A DNA stretch of 53,841 nt from Firm-04 sp003446315 (GCA_946530355.1 CAMNAB010000002.1:1-53841), one strand, 5' to 3'; positions 14,566-23,784 are shown, numbered from the stretch's first letter. Notes: a model not told the origin generated them from the letters alone. Numbers and translations are program-made.

Positions 14566-15201
14566 ATGAAATCTTTCCGCCAAATTGCGGCACTCATGGC
14601 TGCTGCTGTGATCTGCTGTTCTGCCGCTGCATTGACCGGATGTGCAAACCGTTCCAACGCAGGCAGTGATGAACCGATCCCCGGCACGATCTATGCCCCG
14701 ACGGTTCCGGATAATCCCATCAGCGATGATGAACCGGGCAAGGAGCTGGATGCTGCGATCGGCGAAACCGTCAATTATGACAATAAAGTGGATGTCACCG
14801 TCGATCAGGTCATCGAGATTGATGATGTCAACAAGCAGGTCTATCGTGTGCTTTGCGCTGAAATGACCATCACCAACAAGTCCGATCAGCCGATCGACTG
14901 CTCCACACTGACGCATTTCAGCACGATGATTGATGATGTGACTTCTGCGGAGCCGGTTCGTGATGTGCAGGCTGCGGTTGCCGCAAGAAAATATTACACC
15001 AAGATCAGCAGCGATTTGGAGAGCTTCAACCAGAAGATCGAGGCAGGTCAGACCGTCAAGGGCTATGTCTATATCTATGCACCGACTGCATGGAAGGAAC
15101 TGAAGCTCGTTTATACTCCTTATAAGTATTACAGCAATGACACGGTCGTTGTGACGCTGGAAGAAGGAAAGTTCGTGCATTATTCCGACAGCATCGGCTG
15201 A
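14566..15201 (+). CDS. DUF4352-type lipoprotein
   Basis: 211 residues from the ATG after AGGAGGAG. The N-terminus is a lipoprotein signal with lipobox LTGC (Cys about 26), so the protein is anchored outside the membrane. The mature part (about 60-205) is a beta-sandwich of the DUF4352 kind: an acidic start, VDVTVDQVIEID, then LCAEMTITNKSDQPIDC and a closing VKGYVYIYAP...LKLVYTP. Such domains resemble immunoglobulin-like or telokin-like folds; the ligand is unknown. It is a single-gene unit with its own promoter and terminator. Confidence 0.85.
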   Translation: MKSFRQIAALMAAAVICCSAAALTGCANRSNAGSDEPIPGTIYAPTVPDNPISDDEPGKELDAAIGETVNYDNKVDVTVDQVIEIDDVNKQVYRVLCAEMTITNKSDQPIDCSTLTHFSTMIDDVTSAEPVRDVQAAVAARKYYTKISSDLESFNQKIEAGQTVKGYVYIYAPTAWKELKLVYTPYKYYSNDTVVVTLEEGKFVHYSDSIG

Positions 15202-15226
15202 TGCATGAAAAACAGTCAGCAGGTTC

Positions 15227-15265
15227 AGCCATAGTATTTCTGTTTGCGGAATACTATGGCTGTTT
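15227..15265 (+). terminator. terminator of the DUF4352 gene
   Basis: A 12-bp stem AGCCATAGTATT/AATACTATGGCT followed by GTTTTG. Confidence 0.8.
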
Positions 15266-15282
15266 TGCTTATGATAAAACGG

Positions 15283-15328
15283 ACGGGATCCCGAAAAAGC
15301 GCTGAAACGCATTCGGGGTCCCGTTTTT
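15283..15328. terminator. hairpin between the lipoprotein and M23 genes
   Basis: ACGGGATCCCGAA pairs with TTCGGGGTCCCGT with one mismatch, with a T5 run on the plus side and a TTTTAT stretch on the minus side. It probably terminates the M23 gene and backs up the lipoprotein terminator. Confidence 0.65.
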
Positions 15329-15344
15329 CCGGTTTATGCACAGA

Positions 15345-16121
15345 TCAGTTTCCATCCGGCTGCATCAATGCGCCGGATAAATAACTCTCCGGATCAATAA
15401 ATGCATCATTCCACAGCACCTCAAAATGCAGATGCGGCTCCAATGTGCTCTCTGCTTCGTTCGTTGCCCCGATCGTGCCGATCACGGTGCCGCGCTCAAT
15501 GATATCGCCTGCCTGCACATTCAGATTCTCATTCAGTCCGCAGTAGCGCGTGACAGCGCCGTTTCCGTGCAGCAGCGTCACGGAAATGCCAAGCAGCGGA
15601 TCATGCTCCACAACTGCCACGGTTCCGTCTTCCGTGCAGCAGACATCCGTTCCCAGCGGTGCGGCGTAATCTGCACCGTTATGCGTCTGCCAGATGCCGG
15701 TTGTCGGGGATTTGACCAATTCTCCCTGACTGAACTGCCGGAGCAGTGTTCCGGCAACCGGCATCAGCGGCAATTCTGCCGGTGCCTGTGTTTCAGCCGG
15801 TTCCGGCGGCAGGGTTTCAGTCTCTGTTGTGCGGTGCAGGATCGCAGCCGCTTCTTCTGCTTCTGCCGTCTTCTCTGTGACCGCTTTTTCAGTACGGCGC
15901 ATGGTTGCAGGCGGCTCTGTGGTCACTGCCGTATGCAGCGGCGCTGTGACGGGCGGCTTTGTCTCTGCTGCCGGTGTGCTGTATTCCGTTACTGCGGGGG
16001 GCTTGTGCTTGCCTGTCTCCGAATAGGCATACCAACAAGCTGCACCCACCATCGCAACACTCATCGAAAGGGCTGCGTAAAACCCCTTACCGGTCATGCC
16101 GGTGTGCTTCTGTTTCTCCAT
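15345..16121 (-). CDS. membrane-anchored M23 (LytM) endopeptidase, SpoIIQ-like
   Basis: 258 residues from the ATG after AAAGGCGAAGAACT. One membrane helix (about 10-30) is followed by a Thr/Pro/Glu-rich linker (about 30-125) and a C-terminal LytM domain. The zinc ligands are complete: His and Asp in THNGAD, and both His in HLHFE. The LRQFSQGELVKSPTTGIWQTHNGADY stretch resembles clostridial SpoIIQ, the forespore partner of SpoIIIAH in engulfment. Unlike Bacillus SpoIIQ, this copy keeps its catalytic His. It may be a sporulation protein or a vegetative peptidoglycan hydrolase; no sporulation neighbour decides this. Confidence 0.8.
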   Translation of the reverse strand: MEKQKHTGMTGKGFYAALSMSVAMVGAACWYAYSETGKHKPPAVTEYSTPAAETKPPVTAPLHTAVTTEPPATMRRTEKAVTEKTAEAEEAAAILHRTTETETLPPEPAETQAPAELPLMPVAGTLLRQFSQGELVKSPTTGIWQTHNGADYAAPLGTDVCCTEDGTVAVVEHDPLLGISVTLLHGNGAVTRYCGLNENLNVQAGDIIERGTVIGTIGATNEAESTLEPHLHFEVLWNDAFIDPESYLSGALMQPDGN

Positions 16122-16344
16122 AGTTCTTCGCCTTTCTTCCATTGTTCTGGTCAAGCCGTGTCACCGGATCGGCTTTCAGGGCTAGTATGAACGATCCGGA
16201 GCAAAATATGCAAATAACGGCGCAAAAAAAATCGTGTGAGCAATATTGCCATATTTATCGGTGCGAAAAACTATACCATAGCGGCATGTTTCCGGTCATT
16301 AACTTTTGGATTTTTATGCAATCAAACAAAGTGCTTCGTTTTTC

Positions 16345-16374
16345 TTGCCAACTGTAAAGAATATGTGATATAAT
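16345..16374 (+). promoter_or_regulatory. promoter of the LRR-dockerin gene
   Basis: TTGCCA (16345-16350), 18 bases, TATAAT (16369-16374). The same intergenic stretch (16122-16430) also holds the M23 upstream region with an inverted repeat CCGGATCG-N20-CGATCCGG (16164-16199) and no gene. Confidence 0.6.
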
Positions 16375-16430
16375 AAGTTTATTGCAATTGTGCCGGTGCA
16401 AAAGGCACAATCAGGAAAGGACTTTGGGGT

Positions 16431-18401
16431 ATGAAAAAAGAAAAAATCGCAGCTTTCCTCGCCGCCGCAGCAGTTTTCACGGGCACTTGCTGCTCGGCAC
16501 ATCCGCACCCGTTTTCAGTCGCACCTGTCATTTCTGCAAGTGCTGCCGATTATGAAAACGGTACCTTAGGCAGCCTTACCTATCAGAAGCATGCCGATCA
16601 TATCGTGATCGCAAAATGCGCACAGGATGCTTCCGGCATCCTGCAGATCCCTGCTTCCATTGCAGATCTTCCGGTGACGGAGATCGCCGATCAGGCATTC
16701 CGGGACTGTGCCCTGCTTGTAAACATCAAGCTGCCGGATTCTCTTGTTTCCATCGGAAATGATGCTTTCAGCGGCTGCGCACAGCTTACGACCATCACCG
16801 TGCCGGAACAGGTCAAACATATCGGTGCAGGCGCGTTTGCAGAATGCGGCTTGCTTGCCAGCATTCGCTTGCAGGACGGTCTGCTGACGCTCGGCGAAGG
16901 CGCTTTCCGCAATGACCGCAGCCTTGCCAGAATCGTGCTGCCAGATACCGTGACATCCCTCGGCAACGAATGCTTCTCCGGCTGTTCCAATCTGTCCTCT
17001 GTGACATTGAGCAGCAGTCTTGCCGGTATTCCGGTCGGTGCGTTCGATGCGTGTACCAGCCTTGTGCGCATCACGCTGCCGGAAAAAACAAGAGAACTCT
17101 CTCCCTATGCATTCCGCAATTGTACGGCTTTGCAGTCTGTTTCGATGGGCGGCAGCCTGCAATCCATCGGCTCCTGCGCTTTTTCCGGCTGCACATCGCT
17201 CAGCTCTGCCGATATTCCGGCAACTGTGAGAGAGATCGGCAATGAAGCCTTCCGCGACTGCGCCGGTCTGGTTCGCTGCACGCTGCATGACGGTATCCAG
17301 AGCATCGGTCAGGGCTGCTTCCGCGACTGCACATCTCTGCAAAGCATCACACTGCCGGATTCCGTTGCGAAAATCGACAGCAATCTGTTCCGCGGCTGCA
17401 CAGCACTGGAATCTGCCGTGCTTTCTGCCAATATCACAAGCATTCCGGCCTATTTCTTCTATGAATGCAAAAATCTCCGCGAGATTGTCATTCCGGAGAA
17501 CGTCCGCACGATCGAAACATATGCATTCTTTGGCTGTGATGCGATGAAAAAGCTGACCGTTTCCAAGGGCTGCACCGAAATCAAATCGTCTGCATTCCAG
17601 AAGTGCAGCGCTTTGCAGGATGTTTCCCTTGCTTTTGGCTTGAAGAACATCAGCAATGATGCATTCCGCGAATGCACCGGATTGAAAAAGATCGTGCTGC
17701 CGGACAGTGTCGTTTCGATCGGCGCGACCGCATTTGCAAGCTGCGCCGCCCTCGAAAGCGTCACGCTGCCGGATGCGCTGACGGCGATCCAGGACAGCAC
17801 CTTCTATGGATGCACGGCGCTGAGGGAGATCAGCATTCCGAAAAATGTCACCGCGATTGCGGAAAATGCGTTCAGCTATTGCGAGGAACTGCATGCCGTG
17901 ACCATTCTGAATCCTGACTGCGAGATCGCTTCCGACGGGGATGTGTTTGCCAATAAGTATAATATCCACAATGCGACGATCTATGGCTATGCAGATTCGA
18001 CCGCAAAAACATATGCCGATGCGTTCGGCTATGCATTTGCGCTGGTCGGCACGGAAAAGAAACCGGATACGCCGGATGATCCGCAGAATCCGCAAAACCC
18101 GCAGAATCCGGATGATCCGCAGACACCCGATCAGCCGAAACAGCTCCTGCGCGGTGATGCGAACAGAAACGGTGAAGTGGACGGCGGCGATGCGCAGTTT
18201 GTGCTTTCCGCATTTGCAGATGTCGTTTCCGGCAATGAGCTGGATCTGACCTCGGAACAGTTTTCTGCTGCCGATGTGGACGGCGATCATATGCTGACGG
18301 CAATGGATGCACAGTATATCCTCAGCTATTATCTCCAGAATGTCGTCATGAATGTACCCACCACATGGAATGATCTGCTGCCGGCAGTCAAGGAAACATA
18401 A
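16431..18401 (+). CDS. secreted BspA-type leucine-rich-repeat protein with C-terminal dockerin
   Basis: 656 residues. A signal peptide (about 1-38) is followed by a long array of about 17 BspA-type repeats of roughly 23 residues (about 55-515; recurring pattern I-x-L-P-D-S-V-x-x-I-G-x-x-A-F-x-x-C). Then comes an Asp/Pro/Asn/Gln linker and a type I dockerin (about 565-640). The dockerin has two calcium loops, DANRNGEVDGGD and DVDGDHMLTAMD. Dockerins plug proteins into cohesin scaffoldins of cellulosome-like complexes, which supports a Ruminococcus source. The repeat domain probably binds a host or plant surface. No catalytic domain is present, which is unusual among dockerin proteins. Confidence 0.92.
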   Translation: MKKEKIAAFLAAAAVFTGTCCSAHPHPFSVAPVISASAADYENGTLGSLTYQKHADHIVIAKCAQDASGILQIPASIADLPVTEIADQAFRDCALLVNIKLPDSLVSIGNDAFSGCAQLTTITVPEQVKHIGAGAFAECGLLASIRLQDGLLTLGEGAFRNDRSLARIVLPDTVTSLGNECFSGCSNLSSVTLSSSLAGIPVGAFDACTSLVRITLPEKTRELSPYAFRNCTALQSVSMGGSLQSIGSCAFSGCTSLSSADIPATVREIGNEAFRDCAGLVRCTLHDGIQSIGQGCFRDCTSLQSITLPDSVAKIDSNLFRGCTALESAVLSANITSIPAYFFYECKNLREIVIPENVRTIETYAFFGCDAMKKLTVSKGCTEIKSSAFQKCSALQDVSLAFGLKNISNDAFRECTGLKKIVLPDSVVSIGATAFASCAALESVTLPDALTAIQDSTFYGCTALREISIPKNVTAIAENAFSYCEELHAVTILNPDCEIASDGDVFANKYNIHNATIYGYADSTAKTYADAFGYAFALVGTEKKPDTPDDPQNPQNPQNPDDPQTPDQPKQLLRGDANRNGEVDGGDAQFVLSAFADVVSGNELDLTSEQFSAADVDGDHMLTAMDAQYILSYYLQNVVMNVPTTWNDLLPAVKET

Positions 18402-18435
18402 GCATTTGCGCATTTTTACCGTTCAAAATAAAACA

Positions 18436-18473
18436 AAACCCCTTTGTCACGTTGTTACGCGGCAAAGGGGTTT
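18436..18473. terminator. bidirectional terminator between the LRR and nitroreductase genes
   Basis: An 11-bp stem AAACCCCTTTG/CAAAGGGGTTT with T-rich flanks between convergent genes. Confidence 0.8.
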
Positions 18474-18509
18474 CTTTTGATACAAATGGGAAATGCAGGG
18501 ACGCGGCGG

Positions 18510-19061
18510 TCACTCAGCGGACGGTTCTGCTGCACCGAATGCATTGAACCACGCACGCTCCGAAAACTGCCGTTTCCTTACCGTTTTTACTTCCTCTGCT
18601 GCTTTTCCGACCGGCAGCACACAGATGAGCTGATAGGGTTCCTGTACGCCGAGCAATTCCGCAATGCGGTCGCCCTGCCGGTCTGCATCGGTGACATGCC
18701 CTTCGATCCAGCAGCTCTGATAGCCAAGATGCACCGTTTCCAGCAGCATATTCTCAATGGCTGCGGCATAATCCTGCACCGCATAGCAGCGGTCAACGCC
18801 GTTGCCGTCCTGATACGCGATCTTGTGCAGTGTCAGCACGCAGATCATTGCCGGTGCCGAATCGCAGAATGTCGGTGACATGATCGCTTTGATGCGGGAG
18901 AGCGTTTGGGGGTTATCCACTGCGATGAGTGCGGTGTTTTGTTTATTGCAGCCGGAAGGTGCGGCAAGTCCCGCTTCCATGATCCGTTTCAGATCGGCAC
19001 GCGGAACGGCATCCGGCAGATATTTTCCGCGATAACTGTGACGTTCGAAAATCGCATTCAT
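18510..19061 (-). CDS. nitroreductase-family flavoprotein
   Basis: 183 residues from the ATG that overlaps the previous stop (ATGA), a position that marks it as the last gene of the four-gene redox operon. Family signs are the N-terminal RHSYRGKY (FMN phosphate contact), AGLAAPSGCNKQN, and VQDYAAAIENMLLETVHLGYQSCWI. These enzymes use FMN and NAD(P)H to reduce quinones, flavins or nitro compounds. The redox neighbours suggest it draws on the same NAD(P)H pool. The natural substrate cannot be read from sequence. Confidence 0.9.
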   Translation of the reverse strand: MNAIFERHSYRGKYLPDAVPRADLKRIMEAGLAAPSGCNKQNTALIAVDNPQTLSRIKAIMSPTFCDSAPAMICVLTLHKIAYQDGNGVDRCYAVQDYAAAIENMLLETVHLGYQSCWIEGHVTDADRQGDRIAELLGVQEPYQLICVLPVGKAAEEVKTVRKRQFSERAWFNAFGAAEPSAE

Positions 19062-21121
19062 GTTGTTTTCTCCAATATCCGCAGCGCACCGGTCGGACAT
19101 GCTGCTGCACATTTTTTGCATTCTTTGCAGACTGCAATGGTCTCCGGACGGTTGAATTCCGGTTTGACCGCAGTCGGGAAGCCTCTGCCGACCAGACCCA
19201 GAATGCCCTGCTTTGCATCCTCATCACAGATTCGGACGCAAAGTCCGCAGAGGATGCATTTGCCGTTATCCCGTTCGATGCAAACGAGTTTGCGCTCTGT
19301 TTCTGCTGCATGCTGTACGCCTGCGAATCGTTCCGGATGGATCTCCTGCATATTGGCATAGCGGATCAGCTTGCATTCTGCGTAATCGTGGCAGCCGCAT
19401 TCCAGACAGCGCTTTGCTTCCTGCATTGCAGTTTCATCGCTCAGACCGAGATTGACCGGTGCAAAATCATGGCGGCGCACTTCTGCCGGACGGGTCGGCA
19501 TCTCACAGCGCGGCTGCTTTTCACGGTCAGCGAGATCTTCCGCCGTGACATGCTTTTTCGAGTAGAACGGTGCACGGATTGCTGTTTTTTCGCCGTGCAG
19601 CGCCGCATCGACCACCGCTGCACAGCGTCCTGCTTCCCCGATCGCCTCAATTGCGATGGAAGCGCCGCGGTTTGTTGCGTCACCGATCGCATAAACATCC
19701 GGGAGATTGGTCAGATAGGTTCCGGCATCTGCTTCGATGGTTCCGCGCTTTGTCAGTGTGACACCGTCCAGCCCTTCCGGATCCAGCCGCTGTCCGATCG
19801 CCATGATGACCAGATCCACATCCAGATACTCAAACTTGCCTTCGACCGGCACAGGGGAGCGTCTGCCGGAAGCATCCGGTTCGCCCAGTTCCATCACTTG
19901 CAGCTTTACCTGTCTGACCCTGCCATTTTCGCCGATGATCTCAGCCGGATTGGTCAGGAATTTATAGGTCACGCCTTCCTCAATGGATTCTTCGATCTCG
20001 ATATCCTCAGCCGGCATTTCGCCGCGTGTTCTGCGGTAAATGACGTATACTTCATCCGCGCCGCAGCGGATCGCAGTGCGGCAGGCATCCATTGCGGTAT
20101 TGCCGCCGCCGCAGACTGCCGCTTTTTTGCCGGTCAGGTCGGGAATCGTGCCCTCGCCGGAGCTGATATCATGCAAAAACTGTATGCCGCCGATGACACC
20201 TTCCAGCTCCTCGCCCGGAACGCGCATCTGCATGCTGCTCCATGCACCGGTCGCAAGGATGACTGCATCGAAATCTGCACGGAGCTGCTCCAGTGTGATG
20301 TCTTTGCCGAGCCGCACGCCGTTTTTCATCGTAATGCCGAGCCGTTCGATCTCTGCGATCTCACGGTCAAGCAGATCTTTCGGGAGTCTGTAAGCCGGGA
20401 TACCATAACGCAGCATACCGCCCATTTTGGCAGCCGCATCATATACCGTGACTGCATGGCCTTTCTGCCGCAGGAAATATGCTGCCGTCAGACCCGCAGG
20501 GCCGCCGCCGATGACTGCGACCTGTTTGCCGGTATCGGGTGTTGTTTCCGGACGATAGGTGTTTTCCGCAAGATCACGGTCTGCGGCATGCGCTTTCAGA
20601 AATGCAATGGAGATGGGAGATTCCACCAGTCCTCTGCGGCAATTCTGCTCACACGGATGCGGACAGACTCTGCCGATCGCAGCCGGCAGCGGGATCTTTT
20701 CCTTGATGATCTGCACAGCGCCGTGAAAATCGCCCTGTGCGATCTTTTTTACATAGCCCTGACAATCCGTTCCGGCAGGACAGTTGAGCTGACACGGCCC
20801 GCGGCAGTCGCCGGTGTGGTCGCTCATCAGCAATTCCAGTGCAATTTTCCGCGATTGGTTCACGCGCTCCGTATCGAGCCGGACGGCATAGCCTTCCATG
20901 ACCTTTGCCGAACATGCACGCAGCAGCTTCGGAACGGGTTTGCCTCTGCCGTCATCGGTCACTTCCACTGCGCAGAGTCCGCATGCGCCGTAAACGCGCA
21001 CACTTTCGTCATTGCAGAGGTTCGGGATCTCGATGCCGTTTTCTTTGGCTGCCTGCAAAATGGTTGCACCTTCCCCGCAGGTACAGGGGATGCCGTTGAT
21101 CGTAAAATGAATCTTGTTCAT
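19058..21121 (-). CDS. 2Fe-2S/GltD-type NAD(P)H oxidoreductase with extra Fe-S clusters
   Basis: 687 residues. A plant-type 2Fe-2S domain (1-80; GACGLC) is followed by a GltD-type double 4Fe-4S region (CRGPCQLNCPAGTDC, CPHPCEQNC). Next are an FAD site (VIGGGPAGLTAAYFL), a second Rossmann site (VCGGGNTAMDAC), a typical GDATNRG FAD end, and C-terminal ferredoxin motifs (CILCGLCVRIC, CKECKKCAAACP). The FAD/NAD(P) part matches NfnB and the glutamate synthase small subunit. With the two preceding genes (NuoE/NuoF-like) it makes a plausible complex shuttling electrons between NADH, NADPH and ferredoxin. No hydrogenase or glutamate synthase large subunit is present in the window. Confidence 0.88.
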   Translation of the reverse strand: MNKIHFTINGIPCTCGEGATILQAAKENGIEIPNLCNDESVRVYGACGLCAVEVTDDGRGKPVPKLLRACSAKVMEGYAVRLDTERVNQSRKIALELLMSDHTGDCRGPCQLNCPAGTDCQGYVKKIAQGDFHGAVQIIKEKIPLPAAIGRVCPHPCEQNCRRGLVESPISIAFLKAHAADRDLAENTYRPETTPDTGKQVAVIGGGPAGLTAAYFLRQKGHAVTVYDAAAKMGGMLRYGIPAYRLPKDLLDREIAEIERLGITMKNGVRLGKDITLEQLRADFDAVILATGAWSSMQMRVPGEELEGVIGGIQFLHDISSGEGTIPDLTGKKAAVCGGGNTAMDACRTAIRCGADEVYVIYRRTRGEMPAEDIEIEESIEEGVTYKFLTNPAEIIGENGRVRQVKLQVMELGEPDASGRRSPVPVEGKFEYLDVDLVIMAIGQRLDPEGLDGVTLTKRGTIEADAGTYLTNLPDVYAIGDATNRGASIAIEAIGEAGRCAAVVDAALHGEKTAIRAPFYSKKHVTAEDLADREKQPRCEMPTRPAEVRRHDFAPVNLGLSDETAMQEAKRCLECGCHDYAECKLIRYANMQEIHPERFAGVQHAAETERKLVCIERDNGKCILCGLCVRICDEDAKQGILGLVGRGFPTAVKPEFNRPETIAVCKECKKCAAACPTGALRILEKTT

Positions 21122-21134
21122 GCTGTATTCCCCC

Positions 21135-22898
21135 TTATTCTGCCGTAATTGCGCCGAATTTGCAGGTTGCCATGCACTGTCCGCAGCGGATGCAGACGCG
21201 CTGGTCGATCAGATGCGGCTCTTTGACTGCGCCGGAGATTGCAGAAACAGGACATTTCCGGGCACAGCGTGTGCAGCCCTTGCAGAGATCCGGATGAATC
21301 TCATAATGCAGCAGATCGGTGCAGGCATGTGCAGGACATCGCTTTTCGGTGATATGCGCTTCAAATTCGTCACGGAAATACCGCAGGGTAGAGAGCACCG
21401 GATTCGGCGCTGTCTGACCAAGACCGCAGAGCGCACCGTCCCGCACGGCAAGGCACAGTTCTTCCAGCAGTTCGATATCGCCTTCTTTGCCTTCGCCGCT
21501 GACAATGCGCGTCAGGATCTCCTGCAAGCGCTTTGTACCGATCCGGCAGTGTACGCATTTTCCGCAGGATTCTTTTGCGGTGAAATCAAGGAAGAATTTT
21601 GCCATGCTGACCATGCAGGTCGTTTCGTCCATGACGACCATGCCGCCGCTGCCCATGATGGCACCGGTCGCAGCGAGTTTTTTATAGTCAATGACGGTAT
21701 CCAGCAGCGATTCCGGGATGCAGCCGCCGGAAGGGCCGCCCATCTGCACTGCCTTGAACGCCTTGCCGTCACGGATGCCGCCGCCGATATCAAAAATGAC
21801 CTGCCGGAGCGTCATGCCCATCGGGATCTCGACCAGACCGCCGCGCCGGATCTTGCCGGTCAGTGCAAAGACCTTTGTGCCTTTGGAATCCTCTGTGCCC
21901 ATTGCGGCAAAGGCTTCGCCGCCGTTGTTGATGATCCACGCGACATTTGCATATGTTTCCACATTGTTGATATTCGAAGGCTTATACCAATAGCCGGACT
22001 GTGCCGGGAACGGCGGCTTCAGACGGGGCATACCGCGCTGCCCCTGCAAGGATTCGATCAGTGCCGTTTCCTCACCGCAGACAAATGCGCCCGCGCCTGC
22101 CTTGATGCGGAATTCGCAGGAGAAATCGCTGCCCATGATATTTTTGCCGATGTAACCGGCTTTTCGTGCTTCATCCAGTGCATGCTCCAGACGCTTGATT
22201 GCCAGCGGATATTCCGCACGGACATATACGATCGCTTCCTGTGCGCCGATGGCATATGCACCGATCAGCATGCCCTCGATCAGCGTGTGCGGATCGGATT
22301 CGATCACGGCTCTGTCCATAAATGCACCGGGATCGCCCTCATCGGCATTGCAGATCAGATATTTTTCCGTGCCTTCTGACTGCCGTGCGGCATTCCATTT
22401 GAACCATGTCGGGAAGCCGGCACCGCCGCGTCCTGCCAGACCGGATACCTTGATGCAAGCAATGACATCTTCCGGTGTCATGCCGTTTTCTTTGGAGAGG
22501 ATCTTTGCAACGGCAGAATAACCGCCTGCTGCCTTTGCACTTTCAATCGAATCCGGATCAATGATGCCGCAGTTCCGCAGGGCGATGCGCGTCTGCTTTT
22601 CCAGAAATTCCGCGTCATTTTTTTCGATAATCAGATCGAGAATATCGGCATCCGCACCGTCATTTGCCCAGTTATAGATGCGCTTTGCATCTTCCGGCTT
22701 GACGCGCACAAGGCGATGCAGCAGTTTTTCATCCTGATAGATATCAACGATCGGTTCCAGCCAGCACATGCCGATGCATCCGACAGTGCCGATCGGGATG
22801 CCGCTGCCGGCAAAAGCCTCATTCAGCGCCGCAAAGACTTTCTGTGCGCCTGCTGCAATGCCGCAGCTTCCCTGTCCGACTGCAATCCGCAGACTCAT
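21135..22898 (-). CDS. NuoF/HydB-type NADH-binding flavoprotein
   Basis: 587 residues. An N-terminal thioredoxin-like 2Fe-2S domain (Cys in GSCGIA and GCIGMC) is followed by the NuoF core, with FMN/NADH site GRGGAGFPTWFKW, the GDPGAFMDR loop and the 4Fe-4S motif ESCGKCVHCRIGT. The C-terminal ferredoxin domain has two clusters (CKGCTRCARKCP, CIRCGQCMATC). This is the architecture of HydB of bifurcating hydrogenases and of related HylB proteins. It sits between the NuoE-like subunit (ATGA overlap) and the GltD-like subunit. Confidence 0.92.
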   Translation of the reverse strand: MSLRIAVGQGSCGIAAGAQKVFAALNEAFAGSGIPIGTVGCIGMCWLEPIVDIYQDEKLLHRLVRVKPEDAKRIYNWANDGADADILDLIIEKNDAEFLEKQTRIALRNCGIIDPDSIESAKAAGGYSAVAKILSKENGMTPEDVIACIKVSGLAGRGGAGFPTWFKWNAARQSEGTEKYLICNADEGDPGAFMDRAVIESDPHTLIEGMLIGAYAIGAQEAIVYVRAEYPLAIKRLEHALDEARKAGYIGKNIMGSDFSCEFRIKAGAGAFVCGEETALIESLQGQRGMPRLKPPFPAQSGYWYKPSNINNVETYANVAWIINNGGEAFAAMGTEDSKGTKVFALTGKIRRGGLVEIPMGMTLRQVIFDIGGGIRDGKAFKAVQMGGPSGGCIPESLLDTVIDYKKLAATGAIMGSGGMVVMDETTCMVSMAKFFLDFTAKESCGKCVHCRIGTKRLQEILTRIVSGEGKEGDIELLEELCLAVRDGALCGLGQTAPNPVLSTLRYFRDEFEAHITEKRCPAHACTDLLHYEIHPDLCKGCTRCARKCPVSAISGAVKEPHLIDQRVCIRCGQCMATCKFGAITAE

Positions 22899-23392
22899 TT
22901 CACCGCCTCCTTTGCCTGTATTTCCTTGAGAATATCCAGTGCCTGCGCCGGTGTCAGGCTGCCGAAGGTATCTTCGTTAATCATCATGACCGGCGAGAGC
23001 GAGCAGCATCCGAGACATGCCACAATGCTGAACGAGAACAGACCGTCAGATGTTGTGCCGCCGTTTTCCACCCCCAGATATTCCTGAATGGCGGATGCGA
23101 TGCGCGTGCTGCCGTTGACATGACATGCCGTACCGTCACAGAGCATAATCATATATTTCCCGACCGGCTGAAACCGGAACTGCGTGTAAAAAGTGGCAGT
23201 TCCGAGGACACGGGCAGGGGTGCTGCCGGTGCGTTCTGCGACATGATAGATCACATCCATCGGGAGATAGCCGTAAATTTCCTGTGCGTGCTGAAGAATG
23301 GTAATGAGACTGCCTTTCTGTTCCGCATACTGTTCCAGAACCGGCTCCAGTAAAGACAGATCACTTTGCTGCTGCATACATTCACATTTCAT
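22895..23392 (-). CDS. NuoE/HydC-type 2Fe-2S subunit
   Basis: 165 residues, first gene of the operon. It is the 24-kDa-type thioredoxin-like ferredoxin: the N-terminal helical part has EIYGYLPMDVIYHVAE, and the 2Fe-2S ligands are in CDGTACHVNG and ACLGCCSLSP. It relays electrons from the NuoF flavin. The start follows AAGGAG. Overlap by ATGA with the NuoF gene implies coupled translation and a fixed stoichiometry. Confidence 0.93.
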   Translation of the reverse strand: MKCECMQQQSDLSLLEPVLEQYAEQKGSLITILQHAQEIYGYLPMDVIYHVAERTGSTPARVLGTATFYTQFRFQPVGKYMIMLCDGTACHVNGSTRIASAIQEYLGVENGGTTSDGLFSFSIVACLGCCSLSPVMMINEDTFGSLTPAQALDILKEIQAKEAVK

Positions 23393-23457
23393 AGCGTGCT
23401 CCTTTCCGTTACAATATCCGAAAATATGCGGGTAATGTTCGCAATTGTACAGTTTCT

Positions 23458-23487
23458 ATTATACCACATGAAAAGCTGTACTGTCAA
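23458..23487 (-). promoter_or_regulatory. promoter of the NuoE/NuoF/GltD-like operon
   Basis: On the minus strand, TTGACA (23482-23487), 18 bases, TATAAT (23458-23463). An inverted repeat GTACAG (23447-23452)/CTGTAC (23476-23481) flanks the -10 region. Confidence 0.65.
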
Positions 23488-23513
23488 GATTCACATAAAT
23501 ATGGCAAACGAAT

Positions 23514-23537
23514 GCCCCGCAGCATGCAGTGCGGGGC
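23514..23537 (-). terminator. terminator of copA
   Basis: A 7-bp GC stem GCCCCGC/GCGGGGC around a 10-base loop, followed by ATTCGTTT on the minus strand. Confidence 0.6.
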
Positions 23538-23568
23538 GGGTACGGTTGCAGGATCATGCGGATATCGT

Positions 23569-23784
23569 TTATTGCCGGATGCCGGTCAGTTCATAGCCTG
23601 CATCGGCGATCACTTTCCGGAACACATCTTCCGTGACCGGGGATGCCGTCCGGATCTCTGCTTTTGCAGCTTCATGGCTGACGTTCTCCACGGTTACGCC
23701 TTCCATAGCTTCCAGTGCCTTGCGGACATGTGCCTCACAGTGCGGGCACATCATGCCTTTGATCTCCAGTGTTACATTTGTCAT
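23569..23784 (-). CDS. possible internally initiated CopZ-like copper chaperone within copA
   Basis: An in-frame ATG at 23784 follows AAAGGAACGGTGG at ribosome-site distance. It would give a 71-residue protein with MxCxxC and the beta-alpha-beta pattern of CopZ, the normal length of the free chaperone. This looks like an ancestral copA-copZ junction from which the stop codon was lost, leaving the second start in place. Whether free CopZ is still made is unknown. Confidence 0.35.
   Translation of the reverse strand: MTNVTLEIKGMMCPHCEAHVRKALEAMEGVTVENVSHEAAKAEIRTASPVTEDVFRKVIADAGYELTGIRQ

Noticed and set aside
18510..19121. Longer start for the nitroreductase at 19121
   Set aside because: It would overlap the coding end of the GltD-like gene by 60 bases. 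The ATG at 19061 makes a standard ATGA overlap and matches the family N-terminus.
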